29,452 nt of DNA from Candidatus Kaiserbacteria bacterium (GTDB lineage Bacteria > Patescibacteriota > Minisyncoccia > Phycocordibacterales > UBA12088), in NCBI GenBank assembly GCA_007116405.1, contig SKIN01000031.1, forward strand, positions 1 to 29,452, written 5' to 3'. Both the position numbers and the translations under genes were made by a program. Positions 22,664 to 29,452 of this stretch are shown piece by piece (the stretch's first letter is position 1; every line of letters starts with the position of its first letter). The notes under the pieces were generated by a model. That model was not told where the DNA came from. It saw nothing but the letters and a program-made list of their open reading frames with translations, and made no database searches.

Positions 22664-24739
22664 TCAGATGTCGAGCTGAGCGAGTTTTGCGTTGCTTTGA
22701 ATGAATGACTTGCGAGCTCCTACGTCGGTGCCCATGAGTGTATCAAAGACGTAGTTTGCTTCAACTGCGTCTTCTATAGTGACCTGTTTCAGTACCCGGT
22801 TTACGGGGTTCATTGTGGTCTCCCACAACTCCTCGGGATTCATTTCACCAAGTCCCTTGTACCGCTGTATAGACACCTTAACCGTACGCGTTTGTGCCAC
22901 TTCTTCTTCCTGTTCCGGTGTGGTCTCACTTTCATCAGAGGTGTCGGTATTGGCGTCCTCAGGTGTCACACCCATGTCCTTTAGCACCTGCACTTTTTCG
23001 TTTTCATCATAAGCATACCGTACGTCCTTGCCCTTTTGGATCTTGTAGAGAGGTGGCTGCGCTACATACAGATGGCCGTTCTCCACGACAGGGAGGAAGT
23101 ACCTGAAAAATAGCGTGAGCAGCAACGTGCGTATGTGCGCACCGTCAACATCGGCGTCGGTTGCGATGATGATCTTGTGGTATCGCAGCTTCTCCAGGTT
23201 AAACACATCTCCTATTGCAGTACCCAACGCTATGACGAGATCCTTGATAGAGTCGCTTGAAAGCATGCGATCGATGCGAGCACGTTCGACGTTCAGTATC
23301 TTTCCCCTGAGTGGCAGAATAGCTTGTGTGGCGCGGTCGCGCCCCATCTTTGCCGAACCACCGGCTGAATCTCCCTCGACAATAAAGAGTTCGCTAAGCT
23401 CCGCCTTCTTTGTCTGACAATCGGCAAGCTTGCCGGGCAATGTCATGCCATCGAGGGCACCCTTGCGGAGCACTGAATCCTTCGCGGCTTTTGCCGCTTT
23501 GCGTGCCTTTAACGCCAAGAATGACTTGTTGATGATGGCTTTCGCGTCATCAGGGTTCTCTTCAAGGAATGTTGCAAATGCGTCACCAAACACGCTCTGT
23601 ACTGCACTCTGTGCGTCAACGGAGCCCAGTTTTGCTTTGGTCTGACCCTCGAACTGCACTTCGCGCAGCTTTACCGATACGACCGCTGTGAGTCCTTCAA
23701 GTACATCATCACCGGTAAAGTTATCTTCATTGTCCTTGAGCAGCTTTGCTTTGCGGGCGTGGTTGTTGATGGTGCGCGTAAGCGCGGTCTTGAAACCGGT
23801 GAGGTGGGTCCCGCCTTCGGAGTTGTACGTGTTGTTTGCAAAAGCGCTGATGCGCGAGCTGATGTCATCTACGTACTGAAGCGCAACTTCGACTGAGATG
23901 ACGTTGTCGTCAATATCTTGCTTCTCATGGTAGAACACATTCTTATGGAGAGGCTTCTGGTGGTTGTTGTAAAACGTAATGAGCGAGCGCAGACCTCCTT
24001 CGAAGTAAAAGGACATGGAGGGTGCGTTCAAACCGAGGTCTCGGATGTACATCACCCCATCTAACTCACGCTGCGTGATGTCGATGGCGCGCAGATCGAG
24101 TACAGTGATACGCATCCGCTTCACAAGGTATGCTTGTTGGCGCAGGTGAGAGACTATTTTGTTCCAGTCAAATGCAATGGTCTTGAATATCTCTTCGTCA
24201 GGTTCAAAGGTGATGATGGTGCCTTGGTGGTCACTTTTGGATACTTTTTTCACAGCCGCCTTTTTCTTGCCACGCACGTACTCCTGCATATGATAGCCAC
24301 CCTCACGGTGCACCTCGGCTTTCGCGTAACTCGAGAGTGCGTTCACCACTGACACACCGACGCCGTGGAGTCCTCCTGACACCTTGTATCCTTCACCGCC
24401 AAACTTTCCTCCTGCATGGAGCGTGGTCATGATGGTCTCAAGCGCGCTCACCTTTGTCGCCTTATGGATGTCGACAGGGATACCGCGACCGTTATCGACG
24501 ACACGAACACGGTTGTGCGGAAGGAGTGCTACCTCAATGTTGTCGGCAAAGCCACCCATCGCTTCGTCGCGTGAGTTGTCGAATACTTCCCAGATGAGGT
24601 GGTGGAGGCCATCCGGACCGGTCGTACCGATGTACATTCCCGGACGCTTGCGTACCGGGTCGAGGCCCTCGAGAACAGTGATCGCATCGGCACTGTATCC
24701 GTTTGTCTTCTTTGCCGATTGGGTCTTTTTGGCAGGCAT
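22664..24739 (-). CDS. gyrB: DNA gyrase subunit B
   Basis: ATPase subunit of gyrase, which introduces negative supercoils; GyrA is not in the window. The GHKL ATPase site shows Asn55 (EVFDNSRDEA), VDNGRGIPV (81-89) and GGLHGVG (122-128). The transducer is at ~220-400. The TOPRIM domain has EGDSAGG (455-461) and DADVDG (528-533). The tail has QRYKGLGEMNPEELWETTM. An acidic low-complexity segment (592-616, Asp/Glu/Thr) interrupts the region before QRYKGLG. 691 residues with a single TOPRIM fits GyrB better than ParE in bacteria having one pair, but ParE cannot be fully excluded. It follows pheT by 121 nt and ends at the shared terminator at 22613. Confidence 0.94.
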   Translation of the reverse strand: MPAKKTQSAKKTNGYSADAITVLEGLDPVRKRPGMYIGTTGPDGLHHLIWEVFDNSRDEAMGGFADNIEVALLPHNRVRVVDNGRGIPVDIHKATKVSALETIMTTLHAGGKFGGEGYKVSGGLHGVGVSVVNALSSYAKAEVHREGGYHMQEYVRGKKKAAVKKVSKSDHQGTIITFEPDEEIFKTIAFDWNKIVSHLRQQAYLVKRMRITVLDLRAIDITQRELDGVMYIRDLGLNAPSMSFYFEGGLRSLITFYNNHQKPLHKNVFYHEKQDIDDNVISVEVALQYVDDISSRISAFANNTYNSEGGTHLTGFKTALTRTINNHARKAKLLKDNEDNFTGDDVLEGLTAVVSVKLREVQFEGQTKAKLGSVDAQSAVQSVFGDAFATFLEENPDDAKAIINKSFLALKARKAAKAAKDSVLRKGALDGMTLPGKLADCQTKKAELSELFIVEGDSAGGSAKMGRDRATQAILPLRGKILNVERARIDRMLSSDSIKDLVIALGTAIGDVFNLEKLRYHKIIIATDADVDGAHIRTLLLTLFFRYFLPVVENGHLYVAQPPLYKIQKGKDVRYAYDENEKVQVLKDMGVTPEDANTDTSDESETTPEQEEEVAQTRTVKVSIQRYKGLGEMNPEELWETTMNPVNRVLKQVTIEDAVEANYVFDTLMGTDVGARKSFIQSNAKLAQLDI

Positions 24740-24791
24740 ACAAATAAAAAATCGCCCTTAGACGTGTGTATATACTACCATATATGCCCCC

Positions 24792-24800
24792 TCTATACCA
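24792..24800 (-). promoter_or_regulatory. Possible extended -10 of gyrB
   Basis: TGGTATAGA on the minus strand, about 52 nt upstream of the gyrB ATG, without a convincing -35. A second AT-rich candidate (TATATA near 24770) lies closer. Confidence 0.3.
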
Positions 24801-24860
24801 TCACTGAAAACCACTTGACATGGGGATTCTGCGTGTCACTCTATGGCTCTGTAGAGCGCT

Positions 24861-26777
24861 CTATCGTACAGACCAACCCTGCCGTGTATGTAGCTTGGCG
24901 GTAACAGCATCCATGCATTCGTTCACTTCCACGTCATTCAACGTACGTTCCGGTGACTGAAATACAAGGTGCCATGCATAGCTGGTCTTATCCTCCTTTG
25001 TATAGGTGTCAAAGAGATCTGAACGCACAAGGAGATCACCTGCATGCGCCGTGATCACTTCAAGGACCTCAGTGGCCGGTGTGTCTGCCGGAACCCAAAC
25101 AGCGATGTCTCGCAAAACATATGGGTACGGCGACCATGGCGCATAGCGCACACTTCCATCCCAGGGCAACGGCTCACGGTATGCGGTAGGTGTAGGGAGC
25201 TCGGCGAGCGCTGGTATCAGTGAGCACTCTGCAACACCATCCACTATCTTCATTTGCAGCTCTACACCAAGTGCCGTAGACAAGAGGCGGATGTCTTCAG
25301 CGAGAGCCGCTTCCATCTTTGCTTGTTTTGTTGTGATGCCGCGAACCCCGATAGCGAGCGCAAGCTCTTCCCCACGCGCGGTAAAGCGCGTACCGACCTC
25401 AAACACACGAAGGTCGGACAACCCAAGTATCGGTGCATTAGCCACATTCATTTCGAGTGCCTCCAAAATGCCCGAGCGAAGGTCCATGCGCATGAACGCC
25501 TTGTCTGACGCGAGCGGATTCAACAGCTCGACTTCGCCCTTGTCCCGCAACGTGTAGGTAAGTACTTCTGTGTAGCCCAAGTCGGTGAGGGTGTGACGAA
25601 TGAGGTCGCCACAGTACTGTGACAACGTCACCTTGGGAGGATCGGATGGTATCGGCGGTAGTATGGACGGGATGGAACGAAGACCGTACACACGCCCTAT
25701 CTCCTCAATGATGTCTTCAGGGATTCGGAGATCACTGCGCTCCCATGGCGGCGTGATAGCGAACTCTTCACCATCGAGGGAAAATTCCCATTCAAAACGA
25801 ACCAATATCCGCTCGACATCGTCAATGGTCATCGATACCCCAAGAAGCTTGTTTATGTGAGACAGCGTCACGTCGACCGGCATCCGCTCACCTAGTGGCA
25901 TGTAGGCGTCGTACACGCCCATCGTGCGGCCTCCTGCGATCTCCTCAAGGAGTTTGATGACATCACGCATGGCAAAGGCGGGCAGCTCAGGGGCGGGTTC
26001 GTTCTGGAAACGTAGCGATGCGTCTGTGGCAAGACGCAGTGATTGTGAGGTCTTCCGTACAGACGTGTAGTCAAAATTGGCAGCTTCGATAATAATGTCG
26101 ACCGTGTCCGTGGATATCTCGGCGCGCGCGCCGCCTTTAATGCCCGCTATCGCGAGAGGTTTTTCCGCAACACTGTCGGTGATGATGAGGTCTCGAGCGG
26201 ATAGTTCATATGTCTCGCCGGTAAGCACGGCTATCTGCTCTCCGGGGCGAGCCAACCGTACACCGATACCTGTTGCACCCTCGGGTGTACGCATGAGCTT
26301 GGCAAGATCAAATGCATGGAGTGGTTGACCGAGGTCAAACATGACGTAGTTTGTGGCATCAACGATGTTGTTAATGGAGCGCTGTCCAATGCGCTCTAAC
26401 GAACGCTGCAGCCATTTCGGTGACTCCTTAACACATACGCCGCGCACAACAGCTCCCATGTAGCGGCGGCATAGCTTGGGGTCATCGACCGTGACGGTGA
26501 AATTTGAGGGAGCTTCCACAGAGGCAAGCGGACTGCGTAGCGGTTCTCGCTTCATGGGACGCGAGAGCAGTGTCGCGAGCTCTCGAGCAACACCTCGGTG
26601 TGATAGACAATCGCTCGAACGGTTCGGGAGCACGTCGAGATCAATGATCCAGTCACCATCAACCTCCTCTACCCCTTCCACTTCAAATGAATGAAAGGTG
26701 AATAGGTCCGCAAGCTCCTGCGCAGTCGGGAGCTCTTCCTCAAAATATGTCTGCAGCCATGCTCGTGATACTTTCAT
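24861..26777 (-). CDS. pheT: Phenylalanyl-tRNA synthetase beta subunit, without EMAP domain
   Basis: Structural/editing subunit of the PheRS heterotetramer. The N-terminal MKVSRAWLQTYFEEELP runs directly into the B3/4-preceding segment IDLDVLPNRSSDCLSHRGVARE (~47-68). The ~110-residue EMAP-like tRNA-binding (OB) domain of E. coli PheT (795 residues) is therefore missing, giving 638. The B3/4 editing region (~95-265), B5 (~275-345, ITPPWERSDLRIPEDIIEEI), the catalytic-like core (~350-530) and the C-terminal FDX-ACB anticodon-binding domain (~545-638, SPYPYVLRDIAVWV, FQSPERTLNDVEV) are all present. It starts 2 nt after the pheS stop, so translation is likely coupled. No mutation or break is seen. 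Confidence 0.97.
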   Translation of the reverse strand: MKVSRAWLQTYFEEELPTAQELADLFTFHSFEVEGVEEVDGDWIIDLDVLPNRSSDCLSHRGVARELATLLSRPMKREPLRSPLASVEAPSNFTVTVDDPKLCRRYMGAVVRGVCVKESPKWLQRSLERIGQRSINNIVDATNYVMFDLGQPLHAFDLAKLMRTPEGATGIGVRLARPGEQIAVLTGETYELSARDLIITDSVAEKPLAIAGIKGGARAEISTDTVDIIIEAANFDYTSVRKTSQSLRLATDASLRFQNEPAPELPAFAMRDVIKLLEEIAGGRTMGVYDAYMPLGERMPVDVTLSHINKLLGVSMTIDDVERILVRFEWEFSLDGEEFAITPPWERSDLRIPEDIIEEIGRVYGLRSIPSILPPIPSDPPKVTLSQYCGDLIRHTLTDLGYTEVLTYTLRDKGEVELLNPLASDKAFMRMDLRSGILEALEMNVANAPILGLSDLRVFEVGTRFTARGEELALAIGVRGITTKQAKMEAALAEDIRLLSTALGVELQMKIVDGVAECSLIPALAELPTPTAYREPLPWDGSVRYAPWSPYPYVLRDIAVWVPADTPATEVLEVITAHAGDLLVRSDLFDTYTKEDKTSYAWHLVFQSPERTLNDVEVNECMDAVTAKLHTRQGWSVR

Positions 26778-26779
26778 GG

Positions 26780-27478
26780 TTAGAATTGATGAATGAAACG
26801 AAGATCAGGTGAATGGAAGAGTCGTACATCAGGTACTTCCGCCGCTATCATGAGGAGTCGTTCGATGCCGACGCCAAATGCGAATCCTGAATATACTTTT
26901 GGGTCGATGCCTCCGGCAGTGAGTACATTCGGGTGGACCATACCGGCACCCATGATCTCTACCCACGCCTCGGTTCCATCACGACGCTTGAACTTCATGT
27001 CTACTTCGACGCCCGGCTCAACAAAAGGAAAGTACCCCGGCCTGAAGCGCACGGTTATCTCTCTGCCGTAGAATTCTGTGAAAAAATGCTCAAGCACTCC
27101 CTTCAGATGAGCGAGTGAGACGCCACGGTCAATGTAGAGTCCCTCAAACTGAAAGAATTGCGCCTCGTGAGTGGCATCGGTCGCCTCATTACGAAACACT
27201 CTCCCCGGAGCGATGATGCGGATGGGAGGGGTGTTCTTTTCCATGTATCGTACCTGGACCGGACTTGTGTGGGTCCTCAGTACGGCTTCCTGCATACCTT
27301 TGACCCAAAAGGTGTCCTGCATGTCGCGAGCGGGATGGTCACGGGGCACGTTGAGGGCGTCAAAATTGTAGTACTCGCTCTCAATGAGGGGTCCCTCCGC
27401 AAACTCAAACCCGAGTTGAGTAAATATTGAATTAATGCGTGAGATCGTCGCGGATATTGGGTGTACGTGACCGGTCAT
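26780..27478 (-). CDS. pheS: Phenylalanyl-tRNA synthetase alpha subunit, without N-terminal coiled coil
   Basis: Catalytic subunit of PheRS. Class II motifs are clear: GFEFAEGPLIESEYYNFDAL with HPARDMQDTFWV (motif 1 region), FRNEATDATHEAQFFQFEGL (motif 2), EIMGAGMVHPNVL, and FAFGVGIERLLM (motif 3). The protein starts at MTGHVHPISATI, which in E. coli PheS (327 residues) lies around residue 90. The N-terminal coiled coil that contacts tRNA-Phe is thus absent, leaving 232 residues. The ATG at 27478 is supported by a TATACT -10 that ends 9 nt upstream; the frame opens only two codons earlier with TTG. No room exists upstream for the missing domain because tRNA-Thr lies 67 nt away. Confidence 0.97.
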   Translation of the reverse strand: MTGHVHPISATISRINSIFTQLGFEFAEGPLIESEYYNFDALNVPRDHPARDMQDTFWVKGMQEAVLRTHTSPVQVRYMEKNTPPIRIIAPGRVFRNEATDATHEAQFFQFEGLYIDRGVSLAHLKGVLEHFFTEFYGREITVRFRPGYFPFVEPGVEVDMKFKRRDGTEAWVEIMGAGMVHPNVLTAGGIDPKVYSGFAFGVGIERLLMIAAEVPDVRLFHSPDLRFIHQF

Positions 27479-27487
27479 ATGCAAAAC

Positions 27488-27493
27488 AGTATA
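27488..27493 (-). promoter_or_regulatory. -10 element of pheST
   Basis: TATACT on the minus strand ends 9 nt before the pheS ATG, predicting an almost leaderless pheST mRNA. No clear -35. The 10-bp palindrome CACCCGGGTG lies upstream, between it and tRNA-Thr. Confidence 0.5.
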
Positions 27494-27545
27494 CGACAGC
27501 GGTACGTATTAAGAAAGTCCACCCGGGTGAACGTACGTGTTCGTG

Positions 27546-27618
27546 AGCCGAAGGCGAGATTCGAACTCGCGACCTACCGCTTACAAGGCGGTTGCTCTAC
27601 CAACTGAGCTACTTCGGC
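27546..27618 (-). tRNA. tRNA-Thr (anticodon UGU)
   Basis: Read on the minus strand, all arms fold with complete pairing: acceptor GCCGAAG/CTTCGGC (7 bp), D arm GCTC/GAGC with AGTTGGTA loop, anticodon arm ACCGC-CTTGTAA-GCGGT, 5-nt variable loop AGGTC, and T arm GCGAG-TTCGAAT-CTCGC. The anticodon is TGT, reading ACA and, with modification, other ACN codons. The discriminator is U73, and CCA is not encoded (the sequence continues CA), so CCA must be added. Bacterial tRNA-Thr usually has A73, so U73 is a small oddity. It lies between a small membrane protein gene and pheS. Confidence 0.97.
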
Positions 27619-27637
27619 AATATGACCATCTACCAGA

Positions 27638-28006
27638 CTATTCCCCACTCTGCTCTCTGATCCGCATAAGGCGATGAGATGGCGCTCGGTGACGACGATT
27701 TCGCTTATACGAACGCCTTAGGCTCCCCACTGCATGCACGAGTCTGCGCTCCAACCACCGTACAAACACAAGCGCACCATATGTTACCATGTGAAGCCCC
27801 TGCATCAAGATGTCGACATGGGCATAGCGCACAGTTCTACTTGCGAGCATCTTGATGCGTTCTATGACCACGGCAGCTGACCGGTCAAGTAGTTCACGAG
27901 GACCAACGAAATAACGTTTTCCGAAACGCAACTCTACATGCTTCGCCGCAAGCAGGAGAGTGAGCATAATTGAAGAAACTGCGAGTGTGGCTACCATGGT
28001 ATCCAT
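27638..28006 (-). CDS. Small membrane protein with basic C-terminus, unknown
   Basis: 122 residues, family not recognised. Hydrophobic helix at 4-21 (MVATLAVSSIMLTLLLA) and a second, weaker one at about 66-84 (ILMQGLHMVTYGALVFVRWL). The C-terminal 35 residues are very rich in Arg/Lys/His (SLRRSYKRNRRHRAPSHR) and probably face the cytoplasm or bind nucleic acid. The ATG immediately follows the tsf stop codon (TAG then ATG), so it is almost surely translated from the rpsB-tsf mRNA; an alternative ATG is at 27997. Downstream lies tRNA-Thr, 19 nt away, with no terminator seen between them. Confidence 0.75.
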   Translation of the reverse strand: MDTMVATLAVSSIMLTLLLAAKHVELRFGKRYFVGPRELLDRSAAVVIERIKMLASRTVRYAHVDILMQGLHMVTYGALVFVRWLERRLVHAVGSLRRSYKRNRRHRAPSHRLMRIREQSGE

Positions 28007-28594
28007 CTAGCCCCGCACTGACAGGCGCGTGCAGTCGGAAAGCTCTATCCTCTCACCAAACTTCTGAGTGGCGCGCTCAACAAGCTGTTGAATGGTTACC
28101 GATGGGTCTTTGATAAACGGCTGTTCGAGCAGGACCTTGTCCTCTAGGTAACTATTCAACTTACCTTCAACGATGGCCTCGCGTTTATCCGCCGGTTTAT
28201 CTTTTGCCTCCTCCTCGAAGAGCTGGCGTGCCTTCGCCACATCGGCATCAGTGACTTGTGTCCGGGAGACGAATTCCGGGTTAGTAGCAGTTGCATGCAT
28301 CGCGATATCGTGTGCAAGATCTTTGAACTCCTGGTTGCGCGCCACAAAGTCAGTCTCGCATGAAAGGAGTACGATAGCGCCGACATCCTCAGAGGCGTGA
28401 ATGTATGCCTGTACGACACCTGCTCCAAGCGTTCGCTCTGATTTCTTTGCAGCGGCCGCGCTCGATTTCTTACGCAGTACGATGAGAGCCTTTTCCATAT
28501 CTCCCCCTGCAGTCTCAAGGGCATTCTTGCAGTCCATTACAGAAAGACCAGTCCTTGTTCGCAGGGTCTTAATATCTTCAGTAGTGATCGCCAT
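28007..28594 (-). CDS. tsf: Elongation factor Ts, short form
   Basis: Nucleotide exchange factor for EF-Tu. The N-terminal UBA-like module (MAITTEDIKTLRTRTGLSVM, DCKNALETAGGDMEKALIVL) and the core motif SCETDFVARN (Asp82, Phe83 reach into EF-Tu) are intact. At 195 residues (E. coli 283) it has one core subdomain, as in Thermus EF-Ts. It follows rpsB by 77 nt, the universal rpsB-tsf order, and abuts the next gene without a gap. No Shine-Dalgarno is seen. Confidence 0.97.
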   Translation of the reverse strand: MAITTEDIKTLRTRTGLSVMDCKNALETAGGDMEKALIVLRKKSSAAAAKKSERTLGAGVVQAYIHASEDVGAIVLLSCETDFVARNQEFKDLAHDIAMHATATNPEFVSRTQVTDADVAKARQLFEEEAKDKPADKREAIVEGKLNSYLEDKVLLEQPFIKDPSVTIQQLVERATQKFGERIELSDCTRLSVRG

Positions 28595-28671
28595 AGTATA
28601 TAAGATTAATGATTTCTAGTATGAACGTCATCTATGGTCCCACGCCGTACACGGGGTATAGCGTGGTTATG

Positions 28672-29400
28672 TTACGCTTTCGCGGGTGAAGGTGTCGCAG
28701 GGCCACTCAACCCTTCCTGATAGGCGGCGGATATCTCACTCACAAAGAAGCGTAATGACTTCGGAGCTGAGTCATTGGCCGGGATGGGGTAGTCGATGTG
28801 TGCGATGTTGCAGTCAGTGTTGGCGACGGCAATGACAGGTATCCCCTTTGCGCGCGCTTCCTCAACAGCAATAGCCTCGCGCCGTGGGTCGATAACGAAC
28901 AGAGCATGGGGGAGCTTGTCACCAAGTCCCAAGAGACCTCCGTACATCGCATGTAACTTTTCAATTTGGCGGTCTATCTGAAGTCGCTCAAACTTTGTGT
29001 ATTTTCCAAGAACACCTGACTCTTTGTCCGCCTCGAGCTTCTTAAGTAGAGCTACGCGTTTCTTTATCTCAGAAAAGTTCGTGAGCGTGCCACCTATCCA
29101 GCGTCCGATACAATACGGTGTTTCGATAGCGGTTGCCGCTGACTCAATGATGCGGTGTGATTCTGGCTTACCACCGACAAACATCAACACCTTTCGCTCG
29201 GCACCCAACTTTTTTGCGAATTCCTTTGCTTTCTCTAGGTATTGCTCAGTCTTTTCGAGGTCAAATATATCTGTCCGCTGTTTTGTTCCGAAGATGTTCT
29301 TCTGGTTTGTAGGGTGGCGCCTCGACTTGGAGAGCCCATAGTGAGCACCCGCATCTAGCATGCGGTCGACATTGGTCTGCTCGGTGGTTTCTGTATTCAT
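28672..29400 (-). CDS. rpsB: Small ribosomal subunit protein uS2
   Basis: uS2 joins the 30S subunit late and is needed to bind bS1. Family hallmarks: MLDAGAHYGLSKSRRHPTN, IFDLEKTEQYLEKA, VLMFVGGKPESHRII, RWIGGTLTNFSEIKKR, LPHALFVIDPRREAIAVEEA, GIPVIAVANTDCN and the final YPIPANDSAPKSLRFFV. 242 residues, normal length, with a short Pro/Ala-rich end. The ATG at 29400 lies about 28 nt from the predicted transcription start. It heads the rpsB-tsf-membrane protein unit. Confidence 0.97.
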   Translation of the reverse strand: MNTETTEQTNVDRMLDAGAHYGLSKSRRHPTNQKNIFGTKQRTDIFDLEKTEQYLEKAKEFAKKLGAERKVLMFVGGKPESHRIIESAATAIETPYCIGRWIGGTLTNFSEIKKRVALLKKLEADKESGVLGKYTKFERLQIDRQIEKLHAMYGGLLGLGDKLPHALFVIDPRREAIAVEEARAKGIPVIAVANTDCNIAHIDYPIPANDSAPKSLRFFVSEISAAYQEGLSGPATPSPAKA

Positions 29401-29418
29401 ACTGTGTATAGTGAAATG

Positions 29419-29446
29419 AGTCTACCAGATATGTCTGATATGTCAA
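29419..29446 (-). promoter_or_regulatory. Promoter of rpsB-tsf
   Basis: TTGACA (29441-29446), 16 nt, TAGACT (29419-29424) on the minus strand, with TGG before the -10 (extended form). No conserved rpsB leader structure could be judged in the ~28-nt leader. Confidence 0.6.
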
Positions 29447-29452
29447 AAGGTC

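Noticed and set aside
1..29452. CRISPR array, restriction system or prophage.
   Set aside because: No regularly spaced repeats, Cas, methyltransferase/endonuclease pair or phage structural genes are visible.

Overview
This looks like a chromosomal window from an ultra-small bacterium of the Patescibacteria (Candidate Phyla Radiation), most likely a Parcubacteria/Kaiserbacteria-type lineage. That placement is an inference. It rests on strikingly compact housekeeping enzymes (PheS without its N-terminal coiled coil, PheT without the EMAP-like tRNA-binding domain, ThrRS without a TGS domain, single-subdomain EF-Ts, short TrmD), on few Shine-Dalgarno sequences, and on a sortase-type surface protein locus. 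No sequence search was possible.

Layout. 1-4801: rpoC (cut by the left edge) and rpoB, minus strand, behind a good sigma-70-type promoter and a leader of about 220 nt. 5102-10300: an RNA/ribosome operon on the minus strand (rnhB, rpmF, nusB-Nudix fusion, rnc, rpsP, khpA) whose link to trmD is broken by a 0.9-kb island. The island holds a perfect 26-bp inverted repeat, a small zinc-motif membrane protein with its own promoter and terminator, and a broken IS30-type transposase. 10360-13533: dnaE, divergent from rnhB, with -10 elements almost touching both start codons. 13568-14712: a secreted BsuPI-like protein and a small Cys/His protein unit. 14831-16597: thrS.

16648-22591 is the most interesting part. 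It encodes a 987-residue surface protein with an internal LPYTG sorting motif, a membrane helix and a ~290-residue predicted cytoplasmic tail. Beside it are a sortase driven by a consensus TTGACA-N17-TATAAT promoter with a palindrome across it, a 264-residue protein of unknown function, and a divergent membrane-anchored CARDB-like protein. Sortase, substrate and partner proteins probably form one cell-envelope system.

22664-29400: gyrB, pheT, pheS, tRNA-Thr(UGU), a small membrane protein, tsf and rpsB, all on the minus strand. Intrinsic terminators at 14725, 16604 and 22613 bound the thrS and envelope units, and two more at 6206 and 6657 isolate the island. Two small orphan genes (6251-6508 and 14287-14712) share the same Cys/His spacing and the same stand-alone unit architecture.
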